The position numbers and the translations under genes are program-made. Below the pieces are notes generated by a model that saw only the letters and a program-made list of their open reading frames with translations, had not been told where the DNA came from and did no database searches. From Verticillium longisporum (taxonomy: Eukaryota > Ascomycota > Sordariomycetes > Glomerellales > Plectosphaerellaceae), in NCBI GenBank assembly GCA_019188255.1, contig JAETXT010000009.1, positions 2,418,001 to 2,482,000 of the forward strand: a stretch of DNA of 64,000 bases. The letters run 5' to 3'. The first letter of the stretch is position 1. The number at the start of each line of letters is the position of its first letter. This document shows, one piece after another, positions 39,270-51,559 of the stretch.

Positions 39270-40980
39270 ATTAGGATATTAACTCCCCTTTATCCCCTTT
39301 AAATAAAGGAAATACTATTCTAAATTATCTATTTCGATTAAACCCTTAATAATTAGCTTATTAATATTCTTATTATTATTATTATTACTGCTTTCTTTAT
39401 TATCGTTAATAACCTATATAGCCTTCCGAGGAATTAATTAAATTCTCTTTACTAGGTAGCTAGGGGCTAGAGCTAGAGCGGAGCGCTTAGCTAACCCCTT
39501 TAAGGTAATAATAGCCTTAGGAGTAGGGGTTCGAGCTATAGGTACGTCCTTAAGGGCCTTAGAACTATTAGTAACGTAGCAGAGCTCTGCTTAAGCTTTA
39601 TAGATATAAGCCTTAATATTAGCTACCTTCTTCTCTTTAATAGCTATAAGCTTAATAGCCTTCTCCGCCGCTTTACGCTCTTCTATCTCTTTCTTCTTTA
39701 TAGCTATTACCTCTTTCTTAATAATAATACTCTCCTTCTTATTTATAATAGAGGCTATAATAATATTAATATTCTTTAAAATATAAGAAGACGACTAGCT
39801 AATAAGGGTATAGCCTAGGTAATAAGCGCCTTAAAGGTATAAACGAATAGGGCTATTATTATTAAAGGTATCTATTAATAGATCGATAAACTTAGGATTA
39901 ATAAGAAGCTTAGGGTAATTATAAATTAATTTAATAACGTCTTTATTATCTAAAAAGTAATTATATAAATTAATATATAAATAGAATAAAGTAAGCTCGA
40001 GGGTATTAGCCTCTTAATAATAAATAATATACTTAGGTTAATAAATAGCGATAACCTCTTTAAAGGCCTTATAGCCTAGAGGCTAAACTTAATAAAGAAG
40101 ACTTAATTAATAAAGGAATATAAAATAAAGGGCTAGGAAATTTATAGATTAATAAAGCTAAAGAGATAATAGCGAATATATTAAGGATATCTTAGCGAAT
40201 AAATATTATATAATTAGTTAAAGGGAACCTAAAAGTTTAAATATAATTTATAATATTATAGAAATAGCTATTATTAGCTAGGTCGATAATAATTTCCGAT
40301 ATTTTCTTAAAATATTTAATTACCTTAGCGAGGTAGGAGAGATAGTAAGCGCGCTATTTTAATAAATAATTATATAAAGTCGTACCCTTATTAATATATG
40401 TTTAATTATAGACCTCTTATTAAATAAATTAAATAACCCTATAAAGGGGCTTAGGGATTTATAATTATTAGCTAATATAGCTAAAAGATTTAGCGAATTT
40501 ATAGTAAAATAGGCGCCTTTATTAAACTTATAAGTAATATATTTAATATCGGAACGTTTAGCTATATATTTAATATCTAGCTATAAAGCGAGTTTACTAA
40601 AATAGTATTTATATAAGGGGTTCCTAGCCTTAGTATTAAGAAGCCGGCGATTATAGGCCTAGGCTAATTAAGGATTATATAAATATACTTTATCGAAATA
40701 AAGGATAATATCCGATATTATAATAATTAAATAGAATAATTAGGATATTTAAGGATAAATATAGGATTAAATAGATAAGATAGGAATATAATAAGTTATA
40801 GGAATATCGATTATTAAAAGAAGCTAGGGATAGCGAGATCTAGGAGAATTATAAGCGTAATAGAGAGAACCTTATAAGATAGGTACGACGAACTATTATT
40901 TATAAATCAGTAATAGGGACTATTCTATATTACTACCTATTTCTAGGCTACTATTAATATTACTATTATTATAATTTCCG
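39270..40980 (-). pseudogene. Antisense segment between chromodomain and 3' LTR, copy B (unknown gene)
   Basis: A 1.4-1.7 kb segment not expected in a standard gypsy element. Read on the minus strand it has long frames whose only interruptions are TAA/TAG, and a stretch rich in Lys, Glu, Ala and Ile near 39,600-39,760. It is repeated in copies D (split by the pogo element) and E, so it belonged to the element before amplification. I do not recognise the product. It could be a captured host gene, a regulatory antisense frame, or noncoding. Confidence 0.55.
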
Positions 40981-41100
40981 TAATACGTCTAACCTAGCTC
41001 TACGTTATAGCTATGCTAGGGAATAAGGCCTAAGAAGTAATACATTAAAGTACTAAGACGTATTAGCGAAGGTATCACGAGTTCTAGGGACTAGACCTCT

Positions 41101-41114
41101 AAGAGGGGAGGTAA
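41101..41114 (+). other. Polypurine tract of copy B
   Basis: AAGAGGGGAGGTAA directly abuts the 3' LTR, the expected primer site for plus-strand synthesis. The same tract precedes the 3' LTR of E (56,858-56,871) and, as its complement, D (42,261-42,274). Confidence 0.8.
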
Positions 41115-41311
41115 TATAAGGAGTTAGACGTTAGGAACTAAACCTTTATTTATATTATTATAGATACTTTAGCAATAAGCCCTAGTTTAAAAAGAGAAGT
41201 CGAGGCTATACTCGATAGCCTCGATAAGTTAAAGTTAATATAATAGTTTATCGATTATTTACCGATCTAATTACTTTCCCTAATCTAGGCCCTTAGCCCT
41301 ATACCTTTATA
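41115..41311 (+). repeat. 3' LTR of copy B
   Basis: 197 bp, starting TATAAGG and ending CCTTTATA, directly followed by the TTTAT target duplication. Confidence 0.88.
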
Positions 41312-42063
41312 TTTATAAAATAAGAGTATTTATTAAAGGATTTATAAAATTTAATTTATTAAAAGTAATTATATTTACTCTATTTCTAAGGAAATAAAGA
41401 TATCTCCTTTCTTATTTTCTTTAATTATTAAAAGAATATTTATCGATTATTTAATAAAAGTATAAATTATAATGAAGAATACGCTTTTAAGTATTTCTAA
41501 TAATTCTTTTATTTTATAAAAGATAAATTAATAGAATATTATATTCTTATTAAAAATATTAAAATAATTATATATAAAGCTAAATAAATATAATATATTA
41601 ATAAATTATAGAATAAATAATAAGAAAATAAAAAAAGAATTTATTCTTAATTAACTTAGGGCGAACTTTATAATATTACCCCTAGCTATAGGGCCTTAAA
41701 GAGAGAAGCTTTATAAGATTAATCGTTAATAAAACGAGGTCGTTCCTCTTACTATAATAGAGGTATTATATTAAAATAAGCGAGAAACCTAAACCCTTAT
41801 TTTATAAGAATATTATTAAATAGCTAAAATATTACCCTTATAATACTATTTAATATATACTTCTATTATAATAAGCTAGGGTATTAAATATAGAACTATA
41901 CTTAGCCTAAACTATAAAAGCTAAAGGCTATAATTATTAATATCTAATTACTTAAGTTTAAGGGTATCTAAATAATAGAATTCTCGGAAAACGACTTAGT
42001 ATAGGTTCTAACCTAAAGAATACTATATTAAAAATAAATATTAGGAAAACTATAAAAGCATTA
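41312..42063 (+). mobile_element. Copy C, right part: gag continuation
   Basis: Continues the gag region of copy C exactly where 33,740 left off, including the gag segment found at about 34,540-35,290 in B. It is cut at 42,063 by the LTR of copy D. Confidence 0.82.
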
Positions 42064-42260
42064 TATAAAGGTATTAGGCTAAGGGCCTAGATTAGGGAAA
42101 GTAATTAGATTAGTAAATAATCGGTAAGCTATTATATTAACTTTAACTTATCGAGGCTATTAAGTATAGCCTTAACTTCTCCTTTTTAACTTAGGCTTAT
42201 TACTAAAGTATCTACGATAATATAAATAGGGGTTAAGTTCTTAACGTCTAATTACTTATA
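42064..42260 (-). repeat. 3' LTR of copy D
   Basis: 197 bp, reverse orientation, TATAAAGG at the left and ACTTATA at the right, followed by the complement of the polypurine tract. Confidence 0.85.
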
Positions 42261-42349
42261 TTGCCTCCCCTCTTAGAGGTCTAGTCCCTAGAACTCGTAA
42301 TACCTTTGCTAATACGTCTTAATGCCCTAATCTTAGGCCTTATTCCTTA

Positions 42350-43099
42350 GCATAACTATAATATAGAGCTAACTTAGATATATTACGGAAATTATAATAA
42401 TAATAATATTAATAATAGCTTAGAAGTAAATAATAATATAGAATAGTCCCTACCGCTAATTTATAAATAATAATTTATCGTACCTATCTTATAAAGTTCT
42501 CTCTATTATATTTATAACTCTCTTAAATTTCGCTATCCTTAACTTCTTTTAATAATCGATATTACTATAATTATCGTATCCTTATATCGTCTATTAACTC
42601 TACACTTATCCTTAATCACTTTAATCCCTTTATTTAATCGCTATTATATTAGATATTACTTTCTATTTTAATAAAGTATACTTATATAATCCCTAGCTTA
42701 CTTAGGCCTATAATCGCTAGCTTCCCAATACTAAGGCTAGGAACCCCTTATACGAATACTATTTTAGTAAACTCGCCTCCTAGCTAGATATCGAATATAT
42801 AGCTAAATATTCTAATATTAAATATATTATTTATAAATTCGATAAAAGCGCTTATTTTATTATAAATTCGCTAAATCTTTTAATTATATTAGCTAATAAT
42901 TATAGATCTTTAAGCCCTTTTATAGAATTACTTAATTTATTTAATAAGAGGTTTATAGCTAAATATATACTATTAAAGGTATAACTTTAAATAATTATTC
43001 TTCGAAATAGTATATTTATTACTTTTCTTATTTCATTAAAGTAATTAAATATTTTTAAATAATATTAAAAATTATTATTAATTTAGCTAATAATAGCTA
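42350..43099 (+). pseudogene. Antisense-segment gene of copy D, first part
   Basis: On the plus strand the frame from 42,679 to 42,984 runs about 100 codons with five stops, all TAG or TAA and no TGA, consistent with former Gln codons. The segment is interrupted at 43,099 by the pogo element and resumes at 44,979. Its function is unknown. Confidence 0.5.
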
Positions 43100-43166
43100 A
43101 CGTAATCCACAAGCGAGTGGTTCACCCAAGCGAGTGGTTCACCCAAGCGAGTGGTTCACTTCGCCC
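43100..43166 (+). repeat. Left terminal inverted repeat with three 17-bp units
   Basis: ACGTAATCCAC followed by three tandem copies of AAGCGAGTGGTTCACCC (the last ending TTCGCCC). These are likely transposase-binding repeats, an inference from their position at both ends. Confidence 0.85.
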
Positions 43167-43214
43167 GGGCCCACGACCTACACCTGAATTCTACAGATTC
43201 CACCTCCGCCCGCG

Positions 43215-44869
43215 ATGGAGACTCTTTCAAAAGAAGGTCAATTATTCCTTGCTATCCAAGCTATGGACAATGACCCGAACCTAAGCGCCCGGAGTGCTGC
43301 GAGGATCTACACCGTCCCCTTAACGACGCTCCTCCGACGCCAGAAGGGCAAACCCTCCCGACGCGAAAGCCCGCCCAATTCTGCCAAATTAACAGTACTA
43401 GAAGAGAAAACTATTGTCGAATATATCCTTGACCTAGATGCGCGATCTTACCCTCCCCGGTTGGGTGAGGTCGGAGATATGGCGAATCGCCTGCTTGCCG
43501 ACCGTGACGCGCCACGCGTCGGGAAGAACTGGGCCGCAAACTTCGTCAAACGGCAACCAGAGCTCCGGACGCGTTTCTTTCGCAAGTACGACTACAAGAG
43601 GGCCCAATGCGAAGATCCGGACGCGATAAACGCGTGGTTCCGCCTCGTGCATAACATGATCGCCAAGTACGGCATCCAAGAGGCTGACATGTACAACTTT
43701 GACGAGACCGGCTTCCAGATGGGCGTTATCGCCAACGGAATGGTCGTGACCAGTTCGGAAAGACGGTCCAATGTGAAGATGAGGCAGCCAGGCAACCGGG
43801 AATGGGTTACGGTGATCCAGGGCGTTGGCGCGTTGGGTTTCTCCGTCCCGCCGTTCATCGTGGTTTCGGGCAAGTACCACCTCTCGAGCTGGTACCAGGA
43901 CGACGCGATTTCTCGCGACTGGAGAATCGCAACATCTCCAAACGGCTGGACGACGAATGATATTGGTCTGGAATGGATTCGGCATTTTGACAGGCATACA
44001 AAGTCCCGTACTTCGGGCGGTTATCGCCTACTGATCCTGGATGGCCACGAAAGTCACCACTCGGTCGACTTCGAACTCTACTGCAAGGAGAACAACATCA
44101 TCACACTCTGTATGCCTCCTCATTCGTCACATCTACTCCAGCCTCTCGATGTTGGGTGTTTTGGCCCACTAAAGAAAGCATACGGTCGGCAAATCGAGGA
44201 TAGGATGAGGGCGGGTACAACGCACATCAGCAAAGAGGACTTCTTCCCGGCGTTTTCGGCTGCATTTCAGCAAGCAATGACAGAAAAAACATCCAGGGAG
44301 GCTTTCGAGGAGCGGGGCTTGTCCCCCATAACCCGGAAACAGTCCTGTCAAAGCTGGATGTGAGGTTGAGGACGACGACGCCTCCGGGGACGTCCCACGG
44401 GGAGCGTGATTCTTGGGTCTCTAAGACGCCCACTAACCTGCTCGAGGCAGGTTCCCAGACTGACTTCATCAAAGGGCGAATCTCACGCCACCAGGGAAGC
44501 TCCCCAACGTCAATTTTAGATGCTGTTGACTATCTTGCGAAGGGGACGCGGGGTGTTATGCACCAGATCGCTCTTTTGAAGTCAGAGGTTATGATCCTTC
44601 GAGAGGAAAATGCTACACTAAGCCGACGCCGGAGGGCCAAAAAGCTACGTCTCCGGGAAGGAGGAAGCATGGCTGTAGGCGAGGGACAGGACAAGATTGC
44701 TCAGAAGGAAGTAGATATCCAGATAAAAGAGGAAACGCTGCAGAACCCGGGTCCCGCGTCGTGGTCCCAGCCGAAGAAACGATGCTGTAGCGTATGCGGG
44801 AAGACCGGCCACAACGCGAGAACTTGTCAGGTAGCTATCTCATCGTCTGCAAAAGACGAGGAGGAGTGA
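43215..44869 (+). CDS. Pogo-type transposase (DD35D, CCHC knuckle), one apparent frameshift
   Basis: Cut-and-paste transposase of the pogo/Fot1 group. Residues 1-50 are a psq-type helix-turn-helix (LSARSAARIYTVPLTTLLRR), and about 55-130 a CENP-B-type HTH ending WAANFVKRQPELRTRFFRK. The DDE core has YNFDETGF, LILDGHESHH and HSSHLLQPLD, with 35 residues between second and third Asp. Past the core the frame breaks: the first frame ends at 44,363 while the conserved continuation (LVPHNPETVLSKLDV, KTPTNLLEAGSQ, SSPTSILDAVDYL) is in the next frame. One G missing in the run 44,314-44,317 explains this and gives 552 codons, ending in a CCHC knuckle (CSVCGKTGHNARTC) and an acidic tail. If the shift is real the enzyme lacks its C-terminus. 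Confidence 0.9.
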
Positions 44870-44923
44870 TTTTAATTGATTTACGGCGTTTGGGTTGAGG
44901 TTTTCCTCGGAATGTTTGTCGGG

Positions 44924-44976
44924 TCGGGGTGAAGTGAACCACTCGCATGGGTGAACCACTCGCTTGTGGATTACGT
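44924..44976 (-). repeat. Right terminal inverted repeat with two 17-bp units
   Basis: Complement of the left end with only two 17-bp units and one substitution in the second unit (CCCATGCGAG for CCCAAGCGAG). Confidence 0.85.
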
Positions 44977-44978
44977 TA

Positions 44979-45960
44979 TTTCTATAATATTATAAGTTAT
45001 ATTAATATTCTTAGGTTTCCCTTTATTAATTATATAGTATATATTTACTAAGATATCTTCTATATATTTATTATTATTTCTCTAGCTTCGCTAATCTATA
45101 AATTCCTTAATTATTTATTTTATATCCTTTTATTAATTAAATCTTCTTTAATAGGTTCGGCCTCTAAATTATAAAGCCTTTAAAGAAGCTATTATTATTT
45201 ATTAACTTAAATATATTATATATTATTAAGAGGCTAATATTCTTAAATTCGCCTTTTTCTATTTATATATTAATTTATATAATTACCCCTTAAATAATAA
45301 AAATATAATTAAGCTTATTTATAATCGCCTTAATATTCTTATTATCTTTAAGCTTATCGACCTATTAATAGATATTCTTAATAATAATAGTCCTATCTAT
45401 CTATATCTTTAAAGCGCTTATTACCTAAGCTATACCTTTATTAATTAATTATTATCTTATATCTCGAAGAATATCGAGGTTATTATAGCCTTTATTATAA
45501 GCGAGAAAAAGAGTACTATTATTAAAAAAGAGGCTATAATTATAAAGAAAAAGGAGGTAAAGGAATATAAAATAGTAGAGAAAGCTATTAAATTTATAGC
45601 TATTAAGGAGAAGAAGGTCGTTAATATTAAGGCTTATATCTATAAGGCTTAAGAAGAGCTCCGCTATATAGTTAATAGTTTAGAGGCTTTTAAGGAAGTA
45701 TTAATAGCTCGAACTCTTATTTTTAAGGGTATTATTACTTTAAAGGGGTCGGCTAAACGCTCTATTCTAGCTCTAGCCCTTAGCTATTTAATAAAGAGAA
45801 TTTAATCGATTCTTTAGAAGATTATATAAATTATTAATAATAATAAAGAAAATAATAATAATAATAATAATAAGAGTATTAATAAATTAATTATTAGAAG
45901 TTTAAATAAAATAGATAATTTAGAATAATTTTTTCTTTATTTAAATAAGGATAAAGGGGA
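44979..45960 (+). pseudogene. Antisense-segment gene of copy D, second part
   Basis: Continuation after the pogo insertion. It includes a Lys/Glu-rich stretch near 45,490-45,650 and an (AAT)n run near 45,828-45,872, then reaches the chromodomain side of the element. It corresponds to about 39,270-40,300 of copy B in reverse. Confidence 0.5.
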
Positions 45961-48900
45961 ATTAATATCTTAATAATAATAGCTATAAAGCACTATTATA
46001 TTATTTAATTAATATATTAATAATATTATTAAAGCTTAATATTAAAATTTTATTTTTATTTTCTTATTTTCTTTATATAATAATTTATTAATAATTAATT
46101 TAGGAATTTAATTATTTATTTTATTATTTATATTTATACTTCTAATACTTTTAATACCTTTTTAAGGTTTATATTATATTTTCGAGGTAGCTTTTAGGTT
46201 CCTAGGTATTATATTCTATTAATTATTTAGCCTATTTTATTAAATAGAACCTTTACCTTTAATCCTCTTTATAGAATATAATATCTTCGATTTCCTATTT
46301 ATCCTATTTATCCTTTAATATAAGGAGGTAGGCTAATTATATAATATCGATTTAATAATTATATTATAATTTAAAGGAAGAGATAGGGAAAATATTATAT
46401 ATTCTAGAATAAATCTTAAGGAGTATTATATAATAAGCTTATTTATTTACCTATTTTATAATCTAGATTTAGATATATTATAATATTAGCTTCTAATTTA
46501 CTTTAAATTAGAAATTCTTAATACAGAATCCTATAATATCTTTAATATTAAAGGTTTTTAATATATACCTTTTATTATAATAGAAGGCTTAAATATATAT
46601 TATATATTATTAATTTTTATTAATTATTTAATAAATAATTATAATCTTCTCGATCCTTTCTTTTATATTTTAGACCTTTATATCCTATTTTAGGGCTATA
46701 TAATTAACTATTCTAGAGTAATATTTATATAAAGCTTTAAATAGAGAGATATTAATAGTATTATATATATTATTATTATATAAGAATTCTATTTCTTTTA
46801 AATAATATAGCTATTCTTTTAGTATTTAATTATTAATATAATAAAAGTATTTTTCTAATATTTAATAAATTCTCTTTATTTACTTATCTATTTAAAGGTA
46901 ATAAGCGATAGAGAAATAGTATTAAATCGCTCTCTCTTAATAGAATTCCTCTTAGAATTTATTTATAAGGAGTTTATCTCTATTACTTATTATACCCTCT
47001 AGGCTCTTAAACTTATATTCTATTTCTTTATAGAGAATTATACTTAAGCTAGTAGCTATTAGTATCTTATATATAGTTAGAAATTAAATAGCTTTTATAA
47101 ATTAATCTATAATTATAAGGATAGAGTTATATTCTAGGCTATTATCCTTTAATATAAAGCTTAAATTTATAATGAAATCTAAAAATATTTCTTAGAATAG
47201 ATAGGATAAGAGTAATAACGATTATAGCTTCCTATACAATCTATACTAAAGTACTTAAATCCCTTAATATATTAAGTATTTAGCGATATAATAATAGATA
47301 TTAATAGATATATTTTCTTAATAGAACTTCCTTATTAATAATTTAAAGGTCTTATTTACTTTTATATATCCTATTTAGGGATTATTATAGTATTATTTAA
47401 ATAGCTCTTTATAGAGTATTCTTTATATAAGGATAATTAATTATCCTTTAAAGAAGAAAGTACTTTAAATATCTATAATATAATTTTCCCTTTTTCTAAT
47501 TTATTAATTTATATTCTTTTTCTAAAAAAGGTATATTAAATTAATAGCTTATAATCCTCTAATTAAGTCTTTAAATTCTAAAGTAAAAGTAAGCCTTAAT
47601 ATTATTTTATTCTTTATAAGCTCTTTTATAATAGAATATAGGATATATTAATCTAGAATAATAACCTTAAATTCTATTAATTCCTTAAACCTTTTCTTAA
47701 TCTTTTAATAAATCGCTATTAACTTTCTAGCTTTAGCTTCTTAGCTTTAAGGTTAGAAACAAGCTTTCTTTTCCGCTTTATTTATTATAATAATATAAAT
47801 ATATCTTACTTTTTATTTAAAAGGTAAAGGCCCTTTTTCCTTAAAATTATAATATCTTCTTAATATAAAGATAAGCTTCTATCCTTATAATATTACTCGG
47901 ATAACTTAGATATAAGCTCTATTTATAATATCCTTTAGCTTTATCTTTATAATAATTCGCTAGATATTTATAGCTAAGTCTTCTATTAATTATAGCTTTT
48001 TAGATAATATAAAGAATATATTATTTATTAATATTTATTCTCTTATATAATTTAATCGTCTTAAGAGATTATTAATTAAGTTTATAATCCTAAATTAATA
48101 TTAAATTTCGAAATTAAAAAATAATAATTAATATATTTACTATATAAGCCTTCTTTAAAGGTCTCTAGCTAAGGCCTATATAATACCTTTAAGGGCTTAA
48201 TAATCGATTAATATTATAAAGATTTAATTTATACCTTTAAAATAATAATATTAATATTCTAAGCTTTCTATTATTATAAATAATTCTTATTATTTAATCC
48301 TTTATCGCTATTCTATTAATAAAAGCTTTCGTAAATAATAAACGATAAATCTTTAATTATTCTTATATTTTTAGCTAAAGATCCCCGAAATAATATTATT
48401 TAATATATTAATCTCGATTTAATTTTTAAATATATAATCCTAATATTATAAAATTATAATAATAATAAAAATAAGCTTTATTACTTTAAATACTTTCTAT
48501 ATTTTAAATAATTATTTAAATAATCCTTTCTTAACCTTTATAATACTTCCTTTTTATAATATTAATAAAAGTATTATTATCTTAGAATATTTTTTAATAA
48601 ATTATTAATAGAAGTTAATAAATCTTAGGAATATTTATATATCCTTAAAGGATTTAAGGGGTTATTAATTAATAATTATTTAGATATAATTTAAATCTAT
48701 AGCTATATTTTCCTTAGAGATAATAAACTTAAGGAATTCTATTTTATTTTAATAGAATAAATATTTTAATTATTTTATAAAAAGCTTAAAATCTTAAAAT
48801 CTCTTAAAGATTTATTAGAAATAAGCTATATATTCCTCCCTTATTCTTTAATAAATTAAGATATTATTTAAATAAATAATATAGAAATTATTTAATAATT

Positions 48901-49502
48901 TAATAAATATTTAATAAATATATATTTAGAATATAATAAAAGTATTTATAAGCTTAAATAATATTATAATATATTTATAATATTTATATTAAATTTAGAA
49001 TATAATTTTCTATTAATAATTCTCTTTAATATAAATTTAATAATAAATATCTTAAATATTTATTTTAAAGAAGTATTTTATTTTAATTAAATAATCTAAA
49101 AGTTCGTTTATTAAAAAAAGAGGGTATTAATTCTTTATAATAATTATATTTACATTTTAATAATCGATATATAAATATAAACTCCTATCCTTCTTTAATA
49201 TAAATAATACTAAAGCCCCTATAAAGCTAATAGATTTCTTAATTCTCTTTATAGCTTCCCTTTCTATTATATAGCGATAGAGCTCTTCTAGCTACTTCTA
49301 GGATAATAAATAGATTAACTTATAAAGAGGTTTAGCCCTTTCTTTTAAGTCTATTAAATACTCTACGTCTTTTAATATTAATAATTCTTTTATTAAATCT
49401 TTAGAGAATATATCTTTAAATTTTATAAATTCTAAAAGGAGCGCCTTAATCTATTTATTACTAGGAGAGGGCTCATCGATAATAGGAATTATTATATCGA
49501 GC

Positions 49503-49699
49503 TATAAGGAGTTAGATATTAGGAACCTAACCCCTATTTATATTATTATAGATACTTTAGCGATAAGCCTTAGTTTAAAAGGAGAAATCGAGGCTATACT
49601 CGATAGCCTCGATAAATTAAAGTTAATATAATAATTTACCGATTATTTATTAATCTAATTACTTTCTTTAATCTAGGCCCTTAGCTTTATACCTTTATA
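49503..49699 (+). repeat. 5' LTR of copy E
   Basis: 197 bp, TATAAGGAG...CCTTTATA, preceded by CGAGC. Confidence 0.87.
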
Positions 49700-51559
49700 T
49701 TCTTTAATTTCTATAATTTATAATTAAATTAAATTAAATAATAGATTAATTAAAGTATATTAAGACTTAAAAATAAACTACTTATTATAATAGATATTAC
49801 TCTAAAGACGAATTAATAGGAATATTATCGGAATCGTTTAAGGGTAATTATAATAAGAAGATTATATTTAAACTAGGATCTTCTCTAGAAAATTATTATC
49901 GAAATATTAACGAATAAACGATTTAAGCTAAACTATAAATATAAATCCTTTAAGCCTTAATCTATAAACTCTATAAATAGAGGTATAAGAATAATTTCTT
50001 AATTTAATATTTTATTAAATATATTTTTATTATAAAGAATTTCGATAAATTATTTATTTATAATTATAAAATACTTAAAAAGGATATTATTATCGTTTAA
50101 ATTAATAATTAGCTTATTATAATCGAGGCTAGAAACATTTTCCGATTTAACGTAAACGTAGCTTAAATTATAGAATAATTAATAATAAAACTTATTTATA
50201 TTTTATAAATAATATAGCGAAATTATATTTAGAACTTTAAAATAATTTATAAAGAGGACTTTAATAAGGACGATATAAATATCTATTAAGAAGATTTCTA
50301 AAGCTTTATAAAATAGGAGTATTTATTAAAGGATTTATAAAATTTAGTTTACTAAGAATAATTATATTTATTCTACTTTTAAGGAAATAAGGATATCTCT
50401 TTTCTTATTTTCTTTAATCGTTAAAAGAATATTTATTAATTATTTAGCGGAAGCGTAGATTATAGCGAAGAATATACTTTTAAGTATTTCTAATAATTCC
50501 CTTATTTTATAAAAGATAAATTAATAGAATATTATATTCTTATTAAAGATATTAAAATAATTATATATAAGGCTTAATAAGTATAAAATATTAATAAATT
50601 ATAGAATAAATAATAGGAAAATAAAAAGCTAATTTATTCTTAATTAGGTTAGGGCGAACCTTATAATATTACTTTTAACTATAAAGCCTTAAAGAGAGAA
50701 GCCCTTTAAGATTAATCTCTAATAAAGCGAGGTTATTCCTCCTATTATAATAGAAGTATTATACTAAAATAGGCGAGAAACCTAAACCCTTACTCTATAA
50801 GAATACTATTAAATAGCTAAAATACCGCCCTTATAATACTATTTAATATATACTTCTATTATAATAAGCTAAAATATTAAATATAGAACTATATTTAGCC
50901 TAAACTATAAAAACTAAAAACTATAATTATTAATATCTAATTACTTAAATTTAAATGTATCTAGATAATAGATCTCTTAGAAAACGATTTAATATAAATT
51001 CTAACCCGAAGAATACTATATTAAAAATAAATATTAAGAAAATTATAAAAGTATTAACGATTATTATATAATAAAATAAAGAAATTAAATTCTCTATTAA
51101 CTTAGATATTAATATTATTATAGATATTATTAATCTTACTTTTATTTAGCTATTAAAGCTATAAAAGGTAGAAAATATAAAAGCTCTTAAACTATAAACG
51201 TTTAATAAATAGATAGCGAATAATTATAGATTATTCGCCCTTTTATTCTATTTACTAAACGTATAAAATCGACTTTAATTATTATATTAATTATTTATAT
51301 ATATAGAATAACCTAAAAGGTTAGGGTATATCCTTTTATTTAATAATAATATAAATAAGGAAAATATTTAATTAGATATTATTACCTAATCCTTTATTTA
51401 GGGCTATATATTTAATATAGACTTTAAAGAGTTTATAAAGATAATAATTAAAGATAAAGGTAAAGCTTATATTATTTATATTATTTAAATAATAGCTATA
51501 ATATTTAATATAATAATTCCTATTATTAATAAGCCTTCTTTTAATAATAAATAAATTAA

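Larger units (their letters stand above)
33741..41311 (+). mobile_element. Copy B: complete Ty3/gypsy chromovirus, RIPped
   Basis: A full-length LTR retrotransposon of 7,571 bp. Both LTRs start TATAAGG and end CCTTTATA. A 5-bp target duplication TTTAT flanks it (33,736-33,740 and 41,312-41,316), exactly rejoining the gag of copy C. Internal order: gag-like region (about 34,150-35,300), protease-like INLDINAIIDI (about 35,340), reverse transcriptase (about 35,815-36,440), RNase H (about 36,760-37,100), integrase (about 37,790-38,620), chromodomain (about 38,925-39,090), an antisense segment (about 39,270-40,980), polypurine tract (41,101-41,114). Every frame has many TAA/TAG stops, as expected after RIP, so it encodes nothing now. 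Confidence 0.9.
43100..44976 (+). mobile_element. Pogo/Fot1-like DNA transposon, intact ends, not RIPped
   Basis: 1,877-bp element of normal base composition inside the RIPped block. Inverted termini start ACGTAATCCACAAGCGAGTG at both ends and extend about 50 bp. A TA target duplication (43,098-43,099 and 44,977-44,978) fits the Tc1/mariner-pogo superfamily. The termini contain the 17-bp unit AAGCGAGTGGTTCACCC, three times at the left and twice at the right. It carries one transposase gene and lies in the antisense gene of copy D. Confidence 0.93.

Noticed and set aside
43111..43161. Regularly spaced repeats resembling a CRISPR array
   Set aside because: Direct tandem units without spacers, inside a transposon terminus, in a eukaryote.
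43434..43997. Minus-strand frame of 187 codons inside the transposase gene
   Set aside because: Shadow of the transposase; no independent features.
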